From: Branchiostoma floridae
Taxonomy: Eukaryota; Chordata; Leptocardii; Amphioxiformes; Branchiostomatidae
DNA: 64,000 nucleotides
Reading direction: 5' to 3'
NCBI RefSeq assembly: GCF_000003815.2
Contig: NC_049985.1
Location: forward strand, 3,926,157 to 3,990,156
The notes beneath the pieces were generated by a model. The model made no database searches and was not told where the DNA came from. It saw nothing but the letters and a program-made list of their open reading frames with translations. The first letter of the stretch is position 1, and every line of letters begins with the position of its first letter. Position numbers and translations under genes: made by a program. Of the stretch, positions 53,501 through 64,000 are shown piece by piece.

Positions 53501-56346
53501 TTTTTTGCAATTATATTTTCTCAATGGACCGATCCTGTCAACGCCATGTCGAACAGATAGAACCCTCTATTCTATTTCGAACACCTCCGTCAAAAGGACA
53601 GAAATGGCTATTTTTGACGGAGGTGTTCGAAATAGAACCATGATCGAACAGGGGGCGGGAATTTGAGATCAGTCCATTGCAATTATTGACTCCATCTTTT
53701 TATCATCAATGACACCTGTTGCTGTTTCTGCTGTAACCAACAGAATGAGCCAAAGGGGTAAAGAATACACCAATCGGCAACGTCCCTAAGACGTCGCCAA
53801 AAAATCTGGGTACAGTCAAATCTGCCCAAGTGACCACCTCTTCTCAGCGACCACCCGGCCATTACGACCGCTTTTTCTCGGTCACGAAAATGTTTTCCAT
53901 TGACATAAGCATTAAGCGACCTTTTCTCAACGGCCACCTGGCCAACGCGGCCGCCAAAAATTGGGACCGCACAGGACCAAATACCTGCCCATAACAACCG
54001 CGTCATTTTCAACGATTTTCGATGTTAACTAGCGCGATTTTGTCAGTTTGATTGTCATTACGATGTTATGTTTAGAATAAAGACGGCAGCGGTCAATTGG
54101 TGGGGTGGGTCAATCGGGCAGTCCACTGTAATATGGGATAAAATTTCGTTGTAAGAAAATCTGAATTTAGTTGTTACAGAATAAAAAAAACAAAACAACA
54201 ACACTGGTCCATCTAACGATTGTAGACGCAGGAATGCAACTTCTACTTCTTTGTATGGTAGAAATTCGATTCATAAGAAGTAACGTTATATCTTTTTTTA
54301 GAGTAGAGTTCCTCTGGCGCAGGTAGGAACGTCCTGTTCCAATTTTTGTTCATTTAGAAAATTCACCAGGCTTACTTACATTTTTGCGTGCGTGTTGTAT
54401 TAGACATTAAACACCCAGCTTACTTACTTCTTTGCGTGTGTGTGCTTTGCCATTAAACACAACGGAAACAATTTATACTATACATCGGGCATGATGTGAG
54501 TCGATACTCTTCTCATCGACCACCTGTCCAAATTGACCGCTTTTTCCCGGTCCCGCAGTTGGTCGTCTTGGGCAGGTTTGACTGTACTAAAAAGTAACTC
54601 ACATCCTTCGAGCACGCCTGGCCCCTCCAGGTGCAGCCAATCAGAGAGACATCCATGTCGAAGCCTGCTCTTAGCGTGAACTCCGCTAGGTTGAATCCGT
54701 CAGGGATGCCGGTGCTGTTCCAGTCGAAGTTGTACTGGTCGCTGTCCTCGTAGTCGCTGTCGTAGTCGTAGTCGTTAAAGCCTGTAGAGCCCTCTAGCAG
54801 AGTGGAAACGTACTGAAGTTCCTGTGCAGTGATCTTGGAGAAGCGGTATCTGCCAATCGCAGACATACATTTGATAACAAATTGTAATCCTAATTCTTTC
54901 GTATCAAGCTTTAAAAAGACACTTCGATGGGTACAGAGGAGGTCATCAAGCACCCAAACACCATCAGCAACGAAGAACTATGGCAACGCACCGGATATGG
55001 ACCAGTGGGGACAGAAATAGTACGCAAGCGGTGGACCTGGGTTGGTCACACCCTGTATAGTGAGGGAAGCCTTTACATGGACCCACCTCCCCCAGGAAAG
55101 TGCAAAGACCCAAAACACCTGGATACGCAGATGTGAGTTATCTCCAAGCAGATCCTACAATGGCATAAAATAGTACCAAACTGACCAGTGTAGTCAGCCA
55201 AGAAGTGTCCATTTGCCATGTAGGCTTCACTCCTCTGTCAGCTTTTAATATTATCTTATGCTACCGTAGGATCTGCTTGGAGATTAGATGTGAGGGCGTC
55301 TGACTATACATGGGAACAGCTGGCGGAAGATGGAGGGAGTTAGTTGTGGCATATGCCCAAGGGTGGGCAGTAGGCCTCCAAGACAAACAACACGTAAAAA
55401 TAGACACAAATCATGTCCACGACTATTCTCTTTACGTCTTATGTAGTTTGGTGTTTTTTTATATCACGCTTTTCGCTCCCGAACGTTGGTTTGGAAACGT
55501 GACGTATGCCTTACTTGTTGAAGTTACAGATGGTGACTGTGGGAAAGTCCAGGACGTCTCGGAACTCCACCTTCATGTTCGTCACCGTGTCGAACTGGAA
55601 GTACGCCACAAACCTAGCAGAGAACATTAGCGATAATATATGTCTCTATCAGACTGACAATGCTGGCTGTCACAGGGAGAATAATCCAGTACGTCTCGGA
55701 ACTCCACCTTCATGTTTGTCACCGTGTCGAACTGGAAATACGCCACAAACCTACGGAGGGGACCAAGCGGGAACCAGCTCAGATACTTTGTCTTTGTCTC
55801 AATTCCTTTCTTCCTTACTCCAATTCTTCCCTTCTTTCAGTCTGTCTTTCTCCGGGCTGTCGTTCTTTTCGGTGTTTTTATTTTCTTAGACAAATTGAGA
55901 TACTAGTACTACTAGCCTTCACTTCCGGCAGTGGTATACGAAGAGCATAATAAGGATAAATAAATCTTCAGGTAGATCGGTCAGAGGCCACCAGCATCCG
56001 CATGTTGTGCTTTACTTAACTGATGTCCATGTGTGCTAATGTCTTCTTTAATGCAAAAGCGTGAAAGTCATATAATCGATAATGCAAATCGATGTAATTA
56101 TGGGCCTAACGATTTTATGGTGTACACATTTTTTGTGTTTGTCATCTTTTATCATCACTTTTTTCTCCTTTTTTCTCACCTCTCAGTGATCTGCCAGGCG
56201 GCGACCCCGAACATGGTGAGGAAGAGCAGCGACCAGGCCAGGCGGGCGCCCCCGTGCCTCGCCCCGACGATCTTCCCCAGCCCGTGCAGGGACGTCCCCT
56301 CTGCGTACTCCCTCTCCGCGCTGTCCGCACCGCAGCAGCTCGCCAT
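50595..56346 (-). CDS. ENaC/ASIC/degenerin-family sodium channel, with apparent frameshift
   Basis: Nine exons on the minus strand: 56346-56180, 55613-55515, 54849-54603, 53466-53346, 53094-52945, 52529-52325, 51907-51757, 51503-51412 and 50740-50595. The N-terminus has the His-Gly gating motif (LHGLGKIVG, residues 21-22) and TM1. Then come FPTVTICNFNKYRFS after TM1, FTSFGICWVFN, the cysteine-rich domain (GCLLECRAGHVADACGCR, CDCPTPC) and TM2 with the selectivity-filter triplet G-A-S (GLFLGASVITIIEFLEFLL). Trimeric channels of this family conduct Na+ at the plasma membrane. Exon lengths sum to 1378, one more than a multiple of three. The extra base appears to be a C near 53460, at the start of the fourth exon. 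Without it the channel would be 458 residues. This may be a sequence error, an allele or a true lesion. The stimulus is not predictable from sequence. Confidence 0.88.
51165..51400 (-). repeat. Short hairpin array of CAGCACTGG / CCAGTGCTG, copy 2
   Basis: About ten alternating CAGCACTGG and CCAGTGCTG words in an ENaC intron, bordered by AAAAGTAACGGGTTCCGCAC. Reverse-orientation relative of 46785-46975. Confidence 0.65.
52752..52885. repeat. (GGAA)n microsatellite
   Basis: About 30 GGAA units in an ENaC intron. Lys/Gly/Arg/Glu frames on plus and Pro/Ser/Phe/Leu frames on minus are artefacts. Confidence 0.9.
53535..53655. repeat. Inverted repeat (CTATTTCGAACACCTCCGTC)
   Basis: CTATTTCGAACACCTCCGTC with TATTTTTGACGGAGGTGTTC downstream forms a hairpin with ~25-bp arms. 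Likely a MITE in an ENaC intron. Confidence 0.6.
53811..54588. mobile_element. DNA transposon fragment with TACAGTCAAATCTGCCCAAG ends
   Basis: TACAGTCAAATCTGCCCAAG (53811) and CTTGGGCAGGTTTGACTGTA (ending ~54587) are inverted. The GACCACCTCTTCTCAGCGAC motif also recurs with variation near the right end. ~780 bp and no transposase; inside an ENaC intron. Confidence 0.7.
55138..55285. mobile_element. MULE-like MITE (TCTCCAAGCAGA family), copy 3
   Basis: TTATCTCCAAGCAGATCCTA opens, and TAGGATCTGCTTGGAGATT closes. AGATGTGAG flanks both sides (55129-55137 and 55286-55294), a 9-bp target duplication. Confidence 0.8.
55640..55750 (-). pseudogene. Duplicate of ENaC exon 2, lacking its donor
   Basis: Minus strand from 55750, right after a good acceptor (CCGTAG|G), reads the same VAYFQFDTVTNMKVEFRDVL as the functional exon at 55613-55515, with only silent-type changes. 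It then diverges at DYSPCDS and meets a stop without a matching donor. It lies between exon 1 and exon 2 in the right orientation to compete for splicing. Confidence 0.75.
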
Positions 56347-56379
56347 GGAGGAGGAACTGGAGAAAAATCAAATGATAAT

Positions 56380-58490
56380 TCTAAACTTTATATCCGTACA
56401 CAAAATAAAGGGCTTACCAGCAAGCTTTCGATCAGTCCTCTGATCCTTATCAGGAAGACCCACGTAAGTGGTGGGGCGCTGTTAACCGTGAGCTTGGCAG
56501 AGCACAAGAGAGATCTAATAGTACCACCATTGAGGACGTGCCAGACCACGAGGTGGCCGAGGTCCTAAATCAGTACTTTTCCTCAGCGTGGTGTCCTGGA
56601 ACGTCTTTGCACCTGTGCCCCCTGCAGTGCCCGACTCCATGCGTTGACTTGTGTTCGATTGGCGAGGTGAAGACTCTTCTTAAGGGCTTAAACCCTCACA
56701 AGGCAAGCGGTCCTGATGATCTCCCGACATGGACTCTCAAGCATTACGCTGACGACTTGGCGCCAGTCATCACCCACCTGTTTAACGCTTCGTATGAGGA
56801 GGGGGTTGTTCCTAGCATATGGAAGGCGGCAAACGTTGTCCCTGTGCCAAAATCTAAGGGTGCAGCTAACGCCAGTGAGATGAGGCCCGTGTCCCTCTTA
56901 CCCGTAGCGGCCAAGCTCATGGAACGGTGTATTCTGAAAAGACTATTGCCCTCTATTACACCTGCCATTAGAAACCAGAACGCTTACCTGAAGGCTTCTT
57001 CCACTGTCTTAGCGGCCATAAGGATGGTACACACGTGGCTGTCAGCCTTAGACTCAAGACGTCACGCTGCAGTCCTTGCTTTGTTCGCAGACATGAGCAA
57101 AGCATTTGATAGAGCGAACCATTCAATTCTCCTCCAACGAGTGAACGACGTGGTGACCAATCCACGCATGGTAGCCTGGATACAGAACCATCTGCAGGGC
57201 CGTACCCAGAGAGTGGTTGCTAACGGTAAAGTCAGCGAGTGGAGAGTACTCACTTCGGGGGTACCTCAGGGAGGTGTACTGTCACCCTACCTTTTCCTCC
57301 TGTTCATGAGTACTCGAGACGTAGTCTACAGCGACACTCTTGATGTCGGCTACGCGGACGACGTGGGTTTGTCCAGGTCTATCTCCCTGGAGAAGGATCG
57401 CGTGGATAACAGTATGAGAGAGGAAGCGCTACAGCTTGATTCCTGGGCGGAGTGCAATGACATGCTGCTAAACGGCAAAAAAAGTCAGTCTCTGTTGATC
57501 TGCTTCAGCAGAAACATTCCACTTTTACCGCCACTCTCTCTCGGCGGTGAACCCGTACCATTCTCAAGGGTCGCAAAGGGCCTTGGGTTCATCTTCGACT
57601 GCAAGCTGTCATGGCACGACCATGTTCAATCCCTCGTTTCAAAAGCATCGAGCAGGCTGCACTATCTCAGACTACTGACTAAACAGGGGATGTGCGTGGC
57701 TGACCTGGTTCAGATTTACCTGTCACTTATTCGTAGCGTTCTTGAATACGGTCACGTTCTGCTGGTAGGTTGCAGCAAAGAACAATCGGACAGTATGGAA
57801 CGGGTACAGAAACGGGCCCTCCGTATCATCTCTCTCGGGGGTAGGCGATCAGTTCCCAACTTACCTTCCTTAAAAGAAAGGAGAGAAGCTGCTGCAGTAA
57901 AGCTCTTTAAGGACATGTTAAGACCCGAACATCCACTGCACGACCTTGTGCCTCCTCAGAGACGCACAGTTACTGGCAGGCAACTGAGGAACAAGAACGC
58001 GTTCACTCTCCCCAAGGCAAGAACTGACAGACTGAAACAGTCGTTCCTCCACACTGCAGTCAGACTTTATAATAACTCTATTTCCTAGCATTACCATCAG
58101 CCTGTGAGTTCGGATCTATGCTTAGTGTTTGTTAATATATTATGTATTTTTGTTTGTTGACATTCTGCACGTATAAGTTTCTTTGTAACAAACCTACGCA
58201 ATTCAGGGTATACCATGTGTGTATTTCCCTGCCTATGTACGTTTGAGGAAGAAATAAATAAATAAAAATAAATTATCAAGTTGAAATGACCGAAAGGAAG
58301 TGTGACGTCAGCAATGGGTCAAAGGTGTTTGGAAGTCGGTATCGGCCCTCGTCTCCGTTGAGGGAAGGTTGATAGGCTCTGATGTGACATAGGCTCTGGG
58401 TAATTTCAACTTGATAAGGATCAGAGGACTGCGCGAAAGCTTGTTGGTAAGCGCTTTATTTTGTGTACGAATATGAAGTTTAGAATTGTA
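56380..58490. mobile_element. Inverted-repeat element split by a LINE
   Basis: The ~75-bp arm at 56380-56455 (AATTCTAAACTTTATATCCG, CTTACCAGCAAGCTTTCG, CTGATCCTTATC) is inverted at 58410-58485 (GATAAGGATCAGAGGACTG, CGAAAGCTTGTTGGTAAGCG, AAGTTTAGAATT). The truncated LINE lies between, so it probably jumped into this older element. Relatives of the right arm and body are at 24440-24660 and 46145-46330. Confidence 0.65.
56440..58275 (+). mobile_element. 5'-truncated non-LTR retrotransposon with intact reverse-transcriptase frame
   Basis: The open frame runs from at least 56445 to 58088. Reverse-transcriptase blocks are visible in order: NPHKASGPDDLP, MRPVSLLPVAAKLMER, ALFADMSKAFDRA, TSGVPQGGVLSPYLF and GYADDVG, the last being the catalytic F/YADD box. 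A thumb and C-terminal region follow to RLYNNSIS. There is no endonuclease domain upstream, so the copy is truncated. The 3' end is an AAATAAATAAATAAA-type tail at 58249-58270. The RT is uninterrupted over ~545 codons, suggesting recent arrival. Clade is uncertain (CR1/L2-like by feel). It lies directly upstream of the ENaC start codon in opposite orientation. Confidence 0.88.
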
Positions 58491-58696
58491 ACATTATGTT
58501 TGATTACCGTCACAGATGGACTTGAATTCGAGCAAATAATGCGATGTTTTAGTCATGCTTGGGACCGCATTTTTCCTGCCGCAACGCCACCACCGTGGCA
58601 TAGAGCAGAAGAGTTCTGTTGACAAAACAGGCTGGTACAAAACCGTAGCTTCTACAAGGCTCCACATGTCACTAGTATCTATTTCATATTAAATGA
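58491..58696. other. Short unassigned spacer
   Basis: Nothing recognised. Confidence 0.3.
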
Positions 58697-59125
58697 CTTT
58701 TGTTGGCATCCTAAGCAATATTACAGGGTTAAAAGTGGAAATATCCTGAATAAGGCAGTCTGTATAATATTGACATCTAATGCACTATTTTAGCACATTT
58801 ACATCATCATTTCATAAATTAAGCCATTAAAACGGCGCATGAACGAGTCGCACGAGAATTCTTGATCAAGTCCTTATTTGGGGGGGGGGGGGGTCCAATA
58901 ATAAGGAGTATCCTCGTGCAACTTGTCTCTGGGCGAGCTATGTCCAGTATCAGGGTGAAGTGCATTTCACCCTGATACTGGACATGCTCTGGGCCGTTTT
59001 CAACCGCTCAAAGTATGACATGATGATGTAAATGTGAGAGTACAGTACAGTAGATCATGCAGATTGCCTTATTCAGAATATTTCCACTTTTAATGCTGTA
59101 ATGTTGCTTAGGATGCCTTTAAAAG
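58697..59125. mobile_element. Long palindromic MITE with inner hairpin
   Basis: Arms GTTGGCATCCTAAGCAATAT, AAAGTGGAAATATCCTGAAT, AAGGCAGTCT at the left are inverted at 59035-59120 (AGATTGCCTTATTCAGAATA, TTTCCACTTTTAATGCTGTA, TTGCTTAGGATGCC). Near the centre ATGTCCAGTATCAGGGTGAA (58940) is paired with its perfect inverse ending at 58985. Confidence 0.7.
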
Positions 59126-59339
59126 ATTATGCGTCATCTGTGTTGCAAATGATGACAACATTCCACAATTTTACTTCAACTAAAATGTCGTAATTCATGT
59201 AAGATTGCACCACCAGTCGATCTGTTGCCTTTCTGTGTGAAAACAGAACTGAAAATAATGCACACATGAGACAATCAAATATTCATAAGAAATCAACACA
59301 GTAACATATTTGTTTGAACGCACAGAAAATAAGGGCATG

Positions 59340-59380
59340 ACTACATAAATATATATACATGTATATATATATATAGATAG

Positions 59381-59460
<80 letters not shown>
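59340..59460. repeat. (TA)n followed by (GA)n microsatellite
   Basis: Adjacent pure TA and GA runs; the minus-strand Ser/Leu and Tyr/Ile frame is an artefact. Confidence 0.9.
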
Positions 59461-59463
<3 letters not shown>

Positions 59464-59525
59464 ACGTATTGGTTATGACAGTAACGTATAGGTCAAACAC
59501 AGCACGCCTGCATGAATCATGTCAT

Positions 59526-59725
59526 AATACCACCCTCATACTCACATTAGGCGCGATTCGATCGGACGACGAGTCTGCAAGCTCTAAATTACGAGGAGGC
59601 ATGACCCTGACGGGAAGGGGGAACTCTGCCATTTCTTCGCCGGCATCAGGGTCATGCCTCCTCGTAAACTAGAGCTCGCAGACTCGTCGTCCGATCTAAT
59701 CGCGCCTAATGTGAGGGGGTATAAA
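59526..59725. mobile_element. MITE with CTCACATTAGGCGCGATT ends
   Basis: CTCACATTAGGCGCGATTCG opens and TAATCGCGCCTAATGTGAG closes, and an inner pair ACGAGGAGGCATGACCCTGA / TCAGGGTCATGCCTCCTCGT also matches. It shares GATCGGACGACGA with the ACCCCTGTCACAT family. Confidence 0.75.
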
Positions 59726-61976
59726 GGTGCTCTTACATCCTTGTTGACGGTTGATTAAATCAACACACAGAGAAAGAGACAAACACACATACAGACAAAA
59801 CACCCCCTACCATACAACCTCCTTTTTCACGGAGGTGATGCGAATTCTGGGCCTCTAAGTAACCGTTCGACCATGTCCACATACTGGTTAGGTACCCCTT
59901 TTGTCTCTGCCCAGACTGCAGCTGGTATAATTCACATGGCGGGTGCCTCAGGCGACTGGGCGTGTACGACCAATGTTTACATTGTTTGGGCTGTATCCAA
60001 GGACTAAAAACCGCCACCGTGCATTAAAAAAAAACACAAAACCAGTAAATCTTCAGGCGGTTCTTAACCAAAGACGCAAAGAGAATACAGAAAATTTGGA
60101 GCTAACAAGACAGGATCAAAAGAAGACATTTTTTTATGTATAGTAACACCAAAAAAGTGACGTCGACGACTCTTTGATGAATTTTGTCTTTATCAAATCA
60201 AACCGTATTTGGGGTAATTGACCTCTAGCTCCACATACTTGAGTAATATGTACTTTGATTCAACCTTGAAACAATAAGAGCATTATTTTGGATTAACTTC
60301 AAATCGGATCTTCTCTTGGGTCCAGTATTTCATACGTCATATCTGAGGTGCGATAACTCACCTTGATACAGGTGTTTCAGACAGGGTAATAAGATGAAGA
60401 GTGTTTTGGGACTGCTCCACTTTACATAAGGAATGTACTGGGAGAGTCCATTCTTTCACTGGGAAAGTCCATTCTTTCATTGATGTGTTAATGAATCAAT
60501 TTGGGACTCGGGTGGTGATTCGGAATTCAATTTTTTTGACCGTATTTTGGACTTTTTACATGTGGGTATCACTGAAGTGGTTCATTCTCGCGGGGAGAAT
60601 TTTTCAAAATTCACTTTTGGACCGGGTGATTATGTAGGAAGTCCAGCTTTTTGTTGGATGTGTTTTTAGGTGGCCCATTTTATTAGTAGATGTGCCTCAC
60701 GAATAGTCCATTCTCGCACTGGGGTTGGCTGTTTTGATATTCACTTTTGGACAGTCCATTTTTGCATGGGTTGGGAGATGGTTGAAATATGCTGTCTTTG
60801 CTCGCAAATGTTGCCTGTCTAGTATGAGATTTATGTCCTTCAAAAGCAGAAAGCAGGTCGCTTGTGTGTGGCAGTTGTGTGAACACACGCTGACTGTAAG
60901 CAATTCACCAGTTCAACCAGTTTTCCAATCAGTGTTCGCTATTCTTGATTTTTGTTGAAAACTTCAAATCATAGATGCATTGTTATGGCGTTTGGTATTC
61001 CTTACATTACATACCCTTATTCCTGCTTAGAATCAATCAACCGCTCCTGGTATAGGTTTGAAGTTAAGTGGCCCTTATAAAACACCACATCTGCGTACCT
61101 TTACTGTTACTGTTAGCTTCTATGACATATTCGTCAGCACCATCTAGATCAGTGTTGCTTGCCGAGACAAAATGTGTATTTCAGACTGAGATTGATTTAA
61201 ACTGTAAGAATTTTGTCTAATACATTGGTTACCATATATTTAAGGTGAACATTTTCGGTGTAGTCGCTACATACGGCGCAGCAACTTTTATGACAGACCG
61301 TCGCGCGATTTTGTACCATAGAATTACTGTGGTGGAACCGAACGCCGTTAAGGATATAAGACTTCTCTTTCTGTCGCAGGGCATCTGAAATATTTTGCAG
61401 CCCACGAATGACTATATGTGACCGTACTACGTACATATATGTTAGCGGACTCATAGACATGTTTGACAGTATTGTTTTAAACATAACGTTATGATATGAT
61501 TATGTGTTCCTCCGTCGGCATCGACGATGACCAGTGACATCACGTTGTATGATTTGATACATATGATACGTATGATACGTACCGTCTTGCAGTGGTCGAA
61601 TCGTCAAAGGTCGTCTCAACGACGCGTCAGAGGCTGATCACGACCGCCACCCAAGCAGAGCACGATGCTTCAGTGGCGCACCAAGCTTGTGTGTTGGGTG
61701 ACTTCAAACGTGTGACGGACACAGCTAAAATGGAACAGTCCAGAACAGATCTCTTCTGAGAAACCAGTTGGCAAATCGGATCGATCCCACAAGGCCGGGT
61801 GCCCTGTAATTATCTGACCTCGGGTGTCACAGACCTACTAGGCAGACACAAAGGAAAGATGCCCCCTGCAGTTAAAAGCACTAGGCGACCCAGACCTATA
61901 CTCTCCGCCTCATAAACAAACACGGCTAAACCCTGTCCTGCACACGCACACGAACACATATACACGTAGACTCATA

Positions 61977-62056
<80 letters not shown>

Positions 62057-62340
62057 GTTACCGATTCTTGCATAACGTTAAAGCTGCACCATGTAATACA
62101 GGCCATAAAATTAGGACATACAAAAATAGATTTTCCTGCCATTTCTTAACATAGTAAGATTAATCTAACCTTCAACACCGCATGCCAATGCTCAAGTGAG
62201 TTGCAACATCATTACATAATACAAACATGATTAAAATATGTGATGCTCCGAGAGAAACACATGGCTTATCACTGGCTTATCACTGTATTGTGTGACTGCT
62301 CAGGGGTTTCCGAAATCGATGGGGTGGGCTAAGCTAGTGG
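59726..62340. other. Gene-free stretch with a long (CA)n tract
   Basis: No exon recognised. Uninterrupted (CA)n lies at about 61979-62054. A loosely repeated phrase AGTCCATTCTTTCACTGGGA with variants (GTCCATTCTCGCACTGGG, GTCCATTTTTGCATGG) occurs between 60440 and 60775. Confidence 0.5.
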
Positions 62341-62353
62341 GCTGAGATAGTGC

Positions 62354-62483
62354 TAATCTCCAAGCAGATCCACGGTGGTGTAATATAGTATCACCGGTGC
62401 CCATTTGACTCCATTTGGCCGGTTATGCTCCTTGGACAGCTTTGATACTATCTTATGGCACCGTAGGATCTGCTTGGAGATTA
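62354..62483. mobile_element. MULE-like MITE (TCTCCAAGCAGA family), copy 4
   Basis: TAATCTCCAAGCAGATCC opens and GGATCTGCTTGGAGATTA closes, a perfect pair. AGATAGTGC flanks both ends (62345-62353 and 62484-62492), a clear 9-bp target duplication. Confidence 0.85.
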
Positions 62484-62879
62484 AGATAGTGCCCCCTTTC
62501 AGGGCCCCACTTTTACTTCTAGCTGGTGCCCAGAGACCTCAGCGCTGAATGGATTTGTCCTCTAAATTCAGCTCAGATATGTATGAATATTTGAAAATTT
62601 ATGCAATTTATATACACTTGGATGTAATAATGTATACTTTCATGTCAAATATAAAGACAACAACTATTGGGATGAATCAAATGCAATTTTCAATTCAAAT
62701 TTCAGGCAACCGGGTGGCGCATTCAAATAGATTTTTGGAAGCCCAGTACGTACATACGCAAGACGATAAATGATGAATATTACAAAGAAAGTAAATAAAT
62801 GAATAGTTTATTGCAAATTCATGCCCGAGAGCTAATTGCAGGTGCAATGTAACATGTTAAAGGGGACTAGCCTGACTAA

Positions 62880-63060
62880 AATCGCGCCCCTAGCGGTCGC
62901 CCCATTTCAGTGCTGGTATTTGTATGTCTGGGTTGCTGCGGCAACAAGACGTTCCCTATCATTCTTCAGCAGGAACTCCAAGAACTCGATAATGGTTCAG
63001 TGTTCAGTGATGGCTGGAATGCCCCGATGTATATGGCGGCATCATGATATTCGTTACAAA
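62880..63060 (-). pseudogene. Decayed copy of an ENaC last exon (oldest)
   Basis: Minus strand reads IIEFLEFLLKN, then degenerates and stops. The downstream DNA (GTTCAGTGATGGCTGGAATG, CCCCGATGTATATGGC) matches that of the next copy at 63430-63470. Confidence 0.65.
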
Positions 63061-63299
63061 GTAGTATAAATGCATTAGACAGTTTTGCAAATGAGACCAT
63101 GGTTAATGAAAATGCTGCAATTCCTTGGTGGTAAATGGCGGTATAATTGATAATACGGTATTTCGAAGATACAAATCAGACCTTCATTTCCATAGCTGAT
63201 ACGATAAAGACATAACTGGGGATTTCTTTCGGAGATCAGTGGTCTTATGATAGAAGACACGTGCATGTTTAGAAGGCAGATTTAAAACTCTTCAGTGTT

Positions 63300-63480
63300 G
63301 GTATTTGTCTTGACTCATATTATAACTTTTCCATTTCAGTACTAGTGTTGATATTTTTCTTGTCTCGATCTTTGCGGCAGCACGAGGTTGTCTTCTTCAG
63401 CAGGAACTCGTTAACGATTCATAACGCCCACCGTCTCTAGCTCTGTTCAGTGATAGAATGCCCTGATGTATATGGCCTCT
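63300..63480 (-). pseudogene. Decayed copy of an ENaC last exon (younger)
   Basis: Minus strand keeps EFLLKK, then CCRKDRDKKNIN and EMEKL with a stop, nearly the same tail as the exon at 63565, but the TM2 part before it is lost. Confidence 0.7.
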
Positions 63481-63564
63481 TTATATTCCTTACAAAGTAC
63501 ATATAGTATAAATGCATGAAACAATTATGAAAATGAAAGCGTGATTACTAAAAATGCTGCAGAT

Positions 63565-63713
63565 TTATAACTTTTCCATTTCATTTTTGATATCTTTCTT
63601 GTCTCGGTCTTTGCGGCAGCACGAAGTTCCCTTCTTTACTAAGAACTCCAGGAACTCGATAATGGTGATGACGCTCGCGCCCAGGAACAGCCCCAGCTGG
63701 CCGCCAAGGTCAC
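63565..63713 (-). CDS. Last exon of a second ENaC-family channel (5' partial, continues beyond window)
   Basis: The minus strand after acceptor CCTAG|G reads GDLGGQLGLFLGASVITIIE and EFLVKKGTSCCRKDRDKKDI, and ends EMEKL-stop. TM2 and the G-A-S filter are the same as in the channel at 50595-56346, and the acceptor phase is identical, so this is a tandem paralogue. Earlier exons should lie to the right of the window. The C-terminal tail differs from the first gene (KDRDKKDIKN versus KNRVKTLNPN). Two older copies of this exon lie just downstream. Confidence 0.85.
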
Positions 63714-64000
63714 CTAGGGGTGGAGGGAACGAGTGAAAGAGACATGAACTTGTCAATTAAACAATAGAAAGACGACCACACGCACTTACTTTGTGATGTA
63801 AGATATAATTGGTACTCTGGTATCTCTACTTGTTTTATTAGCCAGTGTATTATCCAAACACACACACACACACATAGTCTTACGCTGCCTAATTGTATCA
63901 TTCTCCTCTGTGGTCTATTGTTCATAATTACAATCCACTCGAAAGTAGGGACGAAGAAAATAAGGATAAAGAGGTCTTAGCTAACACAAAAACACGAATT
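63714..64000. other. Start of an intron of the second ENaC gene
   Basis: Non-coding sequence with a short (CA)n at about 63860-63874; no further exon within the window. Confidence 0.5.

Overview
The window looks like genomic DNA of a lancelet (amphioxus, Branchiostoma-like). The genes are intron-rich and animal-type: goose-type lysozymes, a class A GPCR, an ENaC/degenerin channel, a TRIM-NHL protein, a Kelch protein and an NRF-6-like acyltransferase. Introns and intergenic DNA are packed with short inverted-repeat elements, SINE-like pieces, decayed LINEs and minisatellites. One 100-base assembly gap (14870-14969) is present. Species is an inference from gene content and repeat style; no search was run.

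Layout. 1-407: 3' end of a Kelch-repeat gene (+). 1015-2071: a ~1 kb TA-flanked inverted-repeat element. 3904-7368: seven exons of an NRF-6-like membrane acyltransferase (+) with no visible 3' half. 7.4-12 kb: tandem-repeat and duplicated sequence. 12706-17809: goose-type lysozyme A (+), secreted, with one eight-cysteine module. 19619-22843: class A GPCR (+) whose second exon is split by a 433-bp hAT-like element. 24059-27654: lysozyme B (-), secreted, without the cysteine module. 30216-33865: secreted EB-like cysteine-rich protein (+). 36522-47116: lysozyme C (+), 15 coding exons, four eight-cysteine modules joined by Thr-rich mucin-like linkers. 48393-49748: single-exon TRIM-NHL gene (-). 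50595-56346: nine-exon ENaC/ASIC-type channel (-) with an apparent one-base frameshift. 56.4-58.5 kb: truncated LINE between inverted repeats. 62.9-63.75 kb: last exon of a second ENaC gene (-) plus two decayed copies of that exon.

How the parts relate. The three lysozymes and the EB-like gene form a putative secreted antibacterial cluster. All four have a TATA-like box, a noncoding first exon ending CAAG/GTA, and an AG|ATG exon coding a signal peptide starting MLF or MMF. Lysozymes A and B share a ~190-bp promoter. The EB-like gene and lysozyme C share a different promoter block. All carry a related TGGRAMGYTTCC motif that resembles an NF-kB-type site. The most notable structures are the mucin-like multi-module lysozyme C, a LINE-derived intron inserted into its first cysteine module with a 7-bp target duplication, the transposon-split GPCR exon, and a splice donor of lysozyme B fused to a (TG)n microsatellite.
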